Source: Methylomonas sp. MK1
GTDB lineage: Bacteria; Pseudomonadota; Gammaproteobacteria; Methylococcales; Methylomonadaceae
Length of the DNA: 64,000 nt
Assembly: GCF_000365425.1 (NCBI RefSeq)
Contig: NZ_AQOV01000001.1
Coordinates: forward strand, 1,736,001-1,800,000
Direction: 5' to 3'
Shown: piece after piece, positions 58,661 to 64,000 of the stretch
Position numbering within the stretch: the stretch's first letter is position 1
Layout of the letters: each line of letters opens with the position of its first letter
Position numbers and translations under genes: made by a program
Notes under the pieces: model-generated
Database searches by the model: none
Seen by the model: only the letters and a program-made list of their open reading frames with translations
What the model was told of the DNA's origin: nothing

Positions 58661-61600
58661 CTAGCTGCCAAGCACCACCGACACCTGATGTGATTTTCCG
58701 TCATCCAACAACCTGATACCCTCGCCAGGCATTTGTGCCACACCATCTAGTGTCATGCTGGCAATACCTCGGCTCACACCATTCGGGTTATCAATGCTGA
58801 TCTGGTACACACTGGCGCCATGCCGATAAGTCACGCTGTAACTCTGCCAGGCACGGGGTATGCACGGTTCGAACAGCAAACGGTCGCCGCATACTTGTAA
58901 GCCCAAAATGGATTCCAAGCCGGCCCGATAAAACCAACCGGACGCGCCGGTGTACCAAGTCCAGCCGCCTCGGCGGGCGTGCGGGGCTTCGGAATAAATG
59001 TCCGCCGCCAGCACATAGGGTTCTACCTTATAGGCATAGACCCCGGTACGGCTGGTAGTGCGCTTAATTGGATTCAGCATGCGCAGCAATTCGCCAGCTT
59101 GATCGCCTTCACCGAGCATGGCATAGGCAATCACCGACCAGATGGCCGCATGCGTGTATTGCCCGCCGTTCTCGCGGATGCCGGGCGGATAGCTTTTGAT
59201 ATAGCCGGGATCGCGCTCGGTCTTGTCGAACGGCGGCGTGAACAACAACAGCAGATCGTCGCCGTAGCGCACTAGATATTCGCGTACCGACTCCATCGCC
59301 CGCCGCGCCCGTTCCGGGTCGGCGGCGCCGGAGATGATGCCCCAACTCTGTGCAATAGAATCGATGCGACATTCGGAGTTAGTCGCCGAACCCAACGGCG
59401 AGCCGTCGTCGAAATAGGCGCGCCGGTACCAGGCGCCGTCCCAGCCTTCCGTTTCGACGGCACTCCGCAGTTGTCCGGCATGCTCAAGCCAACGCACAGC
59501 GCGTTCGTTGTCGCCACGTGTTTCGGCTATCACGGCAAACTCTGACAGAGTTTTGATCAGAAACCAGGCCAGCCAAATGCTCTCGCCCTGCCCGCGATTG
59601 CCGACCCGATTCATGCCGTCGTTCCAGTCGCCACTACCGATCAAGGGCAAACCGTGCGCGCCGGTGGCCAGACTTAAATCCAACGTGCGCGCGCAATGTT
59701 CAAACAGACTGGCTGCTCGCAAGGTTTCGGTAGGATGAAAATAGGCATCATCCTGTTCCGCCACCAACTCCGGCCCTTCCAGAAACGGTAATGATTCCTC
59801 CAGTATCAGCGTATCGCCGCTGACCTTGAGATAATGCGCCACCACAAAGGGCAGCCAAACCCGGTCGTCGGAAAAACGGGTACGTACGCCACGACCGGTA
59901 GGCGGATGCCACCAATGCTGCACATCGCCCGGTTCAAACTGGCGCGCGGCTGCTCGTAGAATATGCGCGCGGGTTAAATCCGGCCTGGTCACCGCCAAGG
60001 CCATACTGTCCTGCAATTGATCGCGAAAACCAAACGCACCGCCCACCTGATAGAAGGCAGCCCTGGCCCACATCCGGCAGCTCAGGGTTTGATACAACAG
60101 CCAACTGTTCAACAGCACGTCCAACTCGCGATCCGGGGTTTTGACTTGTACCTTACCCAGTATGGTCTGCCACGACTGCGTGACTTCGGCAAATGCCCTG
60201 GCAAGGTCAACCGCACGATGCCGACGAATCAATTCCACAGCATGTGCTTTGTCCTTGCCCTGCCCCAGAAAAAATACGATCTCAATCTTTTCATCCGCCG
60301 CCAGCTCTATGCTGGTTTGCAAAGCCGCGCAGGGGTCCATGCCGGCACCGACCCGGTTTTTCAGCGGTTTGCGGTTCAACAAGCCGGCCGGCGCGTCCAG
60401 ACTGCCGTTGCGGCCGAGAAACTCGCTGCGATTGGCCGTCCAGGCAGTCTGCCGTCCGGCCAAGTCGGCAAAGGCAATCCGCTCGCCAAACTCTTGATCC
60501 CAAGGGTTATAAGCCAGCATGGCGCCGGTTTCCGCATCCAGTTCCGTGACGATATGCGGCGCGGTGACGCTACGCGAGGCGCCGAGCACCCATTCCAGAT
60601 AGGCGGTCACGCTCAAGCGGCGGCGGCGCCCCGAGACATTGGTCAAGGTCAATGCAGAGATTTTGACCGGATCGTCCGGGCTGACGAACTGCAACAATTC
60701 GCTATGAATGCCATGCGAATGATGCTCGAAGCGACTATAGCCCTGGCCGTGCCGAATCAAATAGCCGGCATTGTCGACGCGGATCGGCAGCGCGGTCGGT
60801 GTCCACAATTCGTTGCTGTCCTCGTCGCGTATATAAAATACTTCGCCCGGCGCATCGCCGACCGGATCGTTCGACCAAGGCGTTAACTGGTTTTCCCGGC
60901 TATTGCCGCACCAGGTACAGCCGCTACCCAACTCGGACACCGTGAAACCGAACTCGGGATTGGCGATGACGTTAATCCAAGGCGCGGGTGTGCTCTGGCC
61001 TTTATCCAGCACGATGACATATTCGCGGCCGTCTTTCGCAAAACCGCCCAGACCGTTGAAAAACTCCAGCGGCGGCACGGCCAAGGCCGGTGCTTCGACA
61101 GCCGGCAGCAATAATGGCTGCTTGCTAATGAAGGGCATGGCTGGTCGTGGATGCCGTAACAATTGTTCGGCCAAGGTGCCGCGATTTCCGACCAACATAG
61201 CTCTTGCCGATGTTTGCAATAAGCGCCGATCTTCCAGAGATAACAACCTGGCCTGCAACACAAAAATAGCACCCTGCTGCTCGTGCTCCGCGGAGGCCGA
61301 ACGCGCCTGGTTTTCCCGCACCAGCGTTTCCAGCAAATTCTGTAAATCCTCGACGTAAGACACTTCCTTTTCATTCAGAATCAGCAGATCCACGGCAAGG
61401 CCTTTAATCCGCCAATATTCGTGCGCGCGCAGCAATTGCTCGACAATACCGCGATCTTCCGGCTCACCGACCCGCAGCAATAAGATGGGTCTGTCGCCGG
61501 AAATACCGTAGCGCCACAAACTGGTGACATTCAGCGCATTCAATTGGAGGAACTTACCGGCTGGCCGTAACGACGGATCCGCATAGAGCAAACGATTGGC

Positions 61601-64000
61601 CAGCATTTGAAACAACTGCGCCTCGTCGGGTTTGGTATGTAAATGATGCAGTTGTACGTGAGCATGGGTCCAGGCCAAGGCCGACGCCCGTTCCCAGGCC
61701 ATTAGATTGTGATATTTGTCAGACAAATCTGCCGCCGCCTGTCTTGACGCAGCCACCAGCGTGGTGAAGGTCAAGTGCTCAGTCGCCCCCCCTGCGATTT
61801 TAATGCGGGTGCGCAAACTGAATATCGGGTCGAGTACCGAGCCGACGGTGTTACTTAACGGCCTGCCATCCATCACCGCCAATGGTGCGCGCAGGGATTG
61901 ACCGCGGCCGATGAAACGGGCCCGGTCGGTTTCGTATTGCAAACCATCGCCGGTTTGCCGGTCGGCCAGCACATGCGCGGCCCAGAATTGCGGGTCTTCG
62001 GCGGAGCGTTGCCGGCGATGCGCGAGTAATGCCCGGGTCTGCGGCAGGTATTCGGTCTGCACAAATAAATTGGAAAACACCGGATGAGCTATATCGGCCT
62101 GCATCGTCGTCAAAACGATTTCTGCATAAGAGGTTACTTCAATTTCCCGCTCATGCATGCTGTTATTGGTCAAACTTAGCCGCCTGATTTCCGCATCGTC
62201 TTCCGGCGATACCACAATTTCCAAAGTGGTCACTATCGAGCCGTCGGTACGGGTAATCCGCGCTCTATCTTCAACAAATACCACGTCATAGTGTTCGGGG
62301 GTAGCCGTAGTTGGTTGATAGCCGGCCGACCAGACCTGGCCGCTATCGACATCCCGCAGATATAGATAACTACCCCAGGCATCGCGGGTAGTATCTTCCC
62401 GCCAACGGGTGACCGCCAGGTTCCGCCACAGGCTATAACCCGAGCCGGCAGCGGTAATCATCACCGCGTATACCCCATTCGACAGCAGCAGCGTGGACGG
62501 TACGGAGGACATCGGCGACGGTACTCGGCGCACCGGCGGTTGCACGGTTTCTTTTACATCGGATAGTTCTTGCAACAAGGGCAGTACACTGGTGTCCGCG
62601 CCGTGCGGGATACGTTCTTGTAACAACAAGTCCGCCGACTGAATCAGCGCGGCGCGGTGAAAGCGATGCCGCATCGAACCGTCGTGCACCACATTCGCAA
62701 ACGCCACCAGCGACATGCCTTGATGATGCGCCATATAACAGCGCACCATGGCGACGCGCTGACCTTCCGCCAATCGAATAGGCGTGAAATCCAGCGCTTC
62801 ATAGAAGCCGTATCGCCCCAGTGCTCCCTCGAGTTCCAGACGGGCGAAGTTCTCTACGGCGGCATGCGGCAGATACATGGCCGCCAGGGCCGTGGCGTAT
62901 GGCGCTATCACCAGCTCTTCGCCAAGTCCACGCTTCATGCCTAGTCCAGGCACGCCGAACGCGGAATATTGATAGGTAAAATACAAATCGCGGCCATTGA
63001 ACGCCGATTCGGACACGCCCCACGGTACGCCGCGTTCCTTGCCGTAGGCAATCTGCCGCTTTACCACCAAGCGGCAAGTCTGATCGAGCAGACTATAGCG
63101 CGGAGTAAAAGTCACCAACGACGGCATCAGGTATTCGAACATCGAACCGGACCAGGACAGCAATACCGTACCATGTGCAACGCGCGTCACCCGTCGGCCC
63201 AAATGAAACCAATGGCTGCTGGGTACATCCCGTTTGGCGATGGCGATAATACTGGACAGTCTGGCTTCGGAAGCCAGCAAATCGTAATAACTCGGATCGA
63301 TAGCCCCTTCCGCGACCCGGTAACCGATGGCAAACATATGCCGATTGGTGTCGTACAAAAACCGAAAATCCATGTCCCGGAACAAGCCTTCCAGCTGCTC
63401 AACCATAAACTCAACACGTTTGTGCAAAGCCTTGGCTTGTTCGCCGGCCCGACGTAACAGCACAATCAGGGCTTTTTTATCGGCTGTCGCTGCTTCCGGT
63501 TGTGAATATTCTTCGTGATTTGCCCAAATCGTGTAACTGCCGGGCAGATTGCATAGCGGCGTTTCCAAACCGAATTGTTGACTGAGTTCGGCACTTTGCG
63601 AACATAGTGACGGGTATTGCTCGGGAAAATGAATCCACGGTATCAACGTAGCCACATCGCGGGCATGCGAACGAATGTCGTCGCATAAAAAGGCTGCCCA
63701 GGCCAACACTTCGTTGTCCAGGCTATCGCCGCGTTCGACGGCATGCGCATTGGCCAGATCAAGTAAAGCATTAGCGCAAACGGTCAATTGCTGCCACAGC
63801 ACACTCCAGCCGGCCGTGTCGACGGGCCGACTTGCCAGCAGTTCGCCAAGGATGGTGATTTTTTGTCGTAGTTCTCGCAACGTAACAGTCACGATGCGGC
63901 GGTCATCGTTGATGTTGGCCAACGCGTTGAGCAATAAGCGATGCGTATCGGCCAGTCCAAGCAAAGCGTTGTTTAAATCCAGCGGCTTGCTGGCTATTTC
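58661..64000 (-). CDS. Cyclic beta-1,2-glucan synthase-like protein, N-terminus beyond the window
   Basis: At least 1779 codons are visible and the frame stays open at the window edge, so the start and N-terminal part are missing. A glycoamylase-like domain (about residues 170-430 counted from 63964) contains RCYMAHHQGMSLVAFANV. Two glycosyltransferase-36-associated beta-sandwich domains follow (near 475-720 and 985-1250). The GH94 helical barrel is at about 1290-1720 with GSGDWNDGMNRVGNRG and RRGGWTWYTGASGWFYR. This is the NdvB/ChvB order; the GT84 synthase and membrane domains should lie upstream. It would make and trim periplasmic cyclic glucans, or act as a related phosphorylase. Confidence 0.88.
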   Translation of the reverse strand, partial: EIASKPLDLNNALLGLADTHRLLLNALANINDDRRIVTVTLRELRQKITILGELLASRPVDTAGWSVLWQQLTVCANALLDLANAHAVERGDSLDNEVLAWAAFLCDDIRSHARDVATLIPWIHFPEQYPSLCSQSAELSQQFGLETPLCNLPGSYTIWANHEEYSQPEAATADKKALIVLLRRAGEQAKALHKRVEFMVEQLEGLFRDMDFRFLYDTNRHMFAIGYRVAEGAIDPSYYDLLASEARLSSIIAIAKRDVPSSHWFHLGRRVTRVAHGTVLLSWSGSMFEYLMPSLVTFTPRYSLLDQTCRLVVKRQIAYGKERGVPWGVSESAFNGRDLYFTYQYSAFGVPGLGMKRGLGEELVIAPYATALAAMYLPHAAVENFARLELEGALGRYGFYEALDFTPIRLAEGQRVAMVRCYMAHHQGMSLVAFANVVHDGSMRHRFHRAALIQSADLLLQERIPHGADTSVLPLLQELSDVKETVQPPVRRVPSPMSSVPSTLLLSNGVYAVMITAAGSGYSLWRNLAVTRWREDTTRDAWGSYLYLRDVDSGQVWSAGYQPTTATPEHYDVVFVEDRARITRTDGSIVTTLEIVVSPEDDAEIRRLSLTNNSMHEREIEVTSYAEIVLTTMQADIAHPVFSNLFVQTEYLPQTRALLAHRRQRSAEDPQFWAAHVLADRQTGDGLQYETDRARFIGRGQSLRAPLAVMDGRPLSNTVGSVLDPIFSLRTRIKIAGGATEHLTFTTLVAASRQAAADLSDKYHNLMAWERASALAWTHAHVQLHHLHTKPDEAQLFQMLANRLLYADPSLRPAGKFLQLNALNVTSLWRYGISGDRPILLLRVGEPEDRGIVEQLLRAHEYWRIKGLAVDLLILNEKEVSYVEDLQNLLETLVRENQARSASAEHEQQGAIFVLQARLLSLEDRRLLQTSARAMLVGNRGTLAEQLLRHPRPAMPFISKQPLLLPAVEAPALAVPPLEFFNGLGGFAKDGREYVIVLDKGQSTPAPWINVIANPEFGFTVSELGSGCTWCGNSRENQLTPWSNDPVGDAPGEVFYIRDEDSNELWTPTALPIRVDNAGYLIRHGQGYSRFEHHSHGIHSELLQFVSPDDPVKISALTLTNVSGRRRRLSVTAYLEWVLGASRSVTAPHIVTELDAETGAMLAYNPWDQEFGERIAFADLAGRQTAWTANRSEFLGRNGSLDAPAGLLNRKPLKNRVGAGMDPCAALQTSIELAADEKIEIVFFLGQGKDKAHAVELIRRHRAVDLARAFAEVTQSWQTILGKVQVKTPDRELDVLLNSWLLYQTLSCRMWARAAFYQVGGAFGFRDQLQDSMALAVTRPDLTRAHILRAAARQFEPGDVQHWWHPPTGRGVRTRFSDDRVWLPFVVAHYLKVSGDTLILEESLPFLEGPELVAEQDDAYFHPTETLRAASLFEHCARTLDLSLATGAHGLPLIGSGDWNDGMNRVGNRGQGESIWLAWFLIKTLSEFAVIAETRGDNERAVRWLEHAGQLRSAVETEGWDGAWYRRAYFDDGSPLGSATNSECRIDSIAQSWGIISGAADPERARRAMESVREYLVRYGDDLLLLFTPPFDKTERDPGYIKSYPPGIRENGGQYTHAAIWSVIAYAMLGEGDQAGELLRMLNPIKRTTSRTGVYAYKVEPYVLAADIYSEAPHARRGGWTWYTGASGWFYRAGLESILGLQVCGDRLLFEPCIPRAWQSYSVTYRHGASVYQISIDNPNGVSRGIASMTLDGVAQMPGEGIRLLDDGKSHQVSVVLGS

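Noticed and set aside
1..64000. tRNA, rRNA, CRISPR arrays, prophage
   Set aside because: No cloverleaf, rRNA-like sequence, regular short repeat-spacer array or phage structural gene was seen; the holin-family protein at 54840 belongs to the YqjE group.

Overview
The window looks like a chromosomal segment of a gammaproteobacterial methanotroph of the Methylomonas/Methylobacter type. That placement is inferred from the seven exported proteins with VPLPA-type C-terminal sorting tails, the SmbP-like protein, the HoxFUYHW hydrogenase with its own protease, and the small dispersed palindromic repeats. No methane oxidation gene, rRNA, tRNA or CRISPR array was found, so the assignment rests on gene content alone.

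Layout. 0.2-5.7 kb: a Fec-type iron island with a TonB-dependent siderophore receptor carrying an STN signalling domain, a divergent FecI sigma factor and FecR anti-sigma factor, and a TonB protein. 6.2-8.3 kb: a repeat-rich stretch with one CoiA-like gene set between integron-cassette-like core sites, a 126-bp degenerate tandem repeat and a 164-bp palindromic element. 8.3-13.8 kb: a phosphate-scavenging block (VPLPA protein, 5'-nucleotidase, lipoprotein, alkaline phosphatase). 13.8-18.5 kb: an arsenic operon arsR-arsC-arsD-arsA-arsI-like-acr3 whose first gene appears leaderless. 18.5-24.6 kb: a small ribbon-helix-helix-like/cysteine protein pair, then hoxF-hoxU-hoxY-hoxH-hoxW for an NAD-linked [NiFe] hydrogenase. 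24.7-38.3 kb: surface and exported proteins, a LuxR regulator, a phytase-like esterase, a PhoD-type phosphatase and a metallophosphoesterase. 38.7-50.8 kb: HAD hydrolase, EEP nuclease/phosphatase, a second copy of the small protein pair, a CBS-GGDEF-EAL protein, a PhoU-domain protein, ethanolamine ammonia-lyase EutBC, a flavin amine oxidase, and the DUF47-PiT low-affinity phosphate uptake pair. 51-58.7 kb: a cluster of small envelope and stress proteins (OmpA-like, BON, DUF883, YqjE-like, DUF3185, lmo0937-like, CsbD, SmbP). 58.7 kb to the end: the C-terminal part of a giant cyclic beta-1,2-glucan synthase-like protein, cut by the window edge.

How the parts work together. Four phosphatase promoters carry 7-4-7 Pho-box repeats, each followed 8-10 bp later by a -10 box, so the exported phosphatases probably form one PhoB regulon with PhoU and Pit nearby. 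In the 53.9-58.7 kb cluster a 19-bp motif (consensus TGTNNGYTRMCGYACCGAC) occurs five times, always 18 bp upstream of a -10-like hexamer and pointing towards a stress or envelope gene. This is the best candidate for an undescribed regulatory system in the window.
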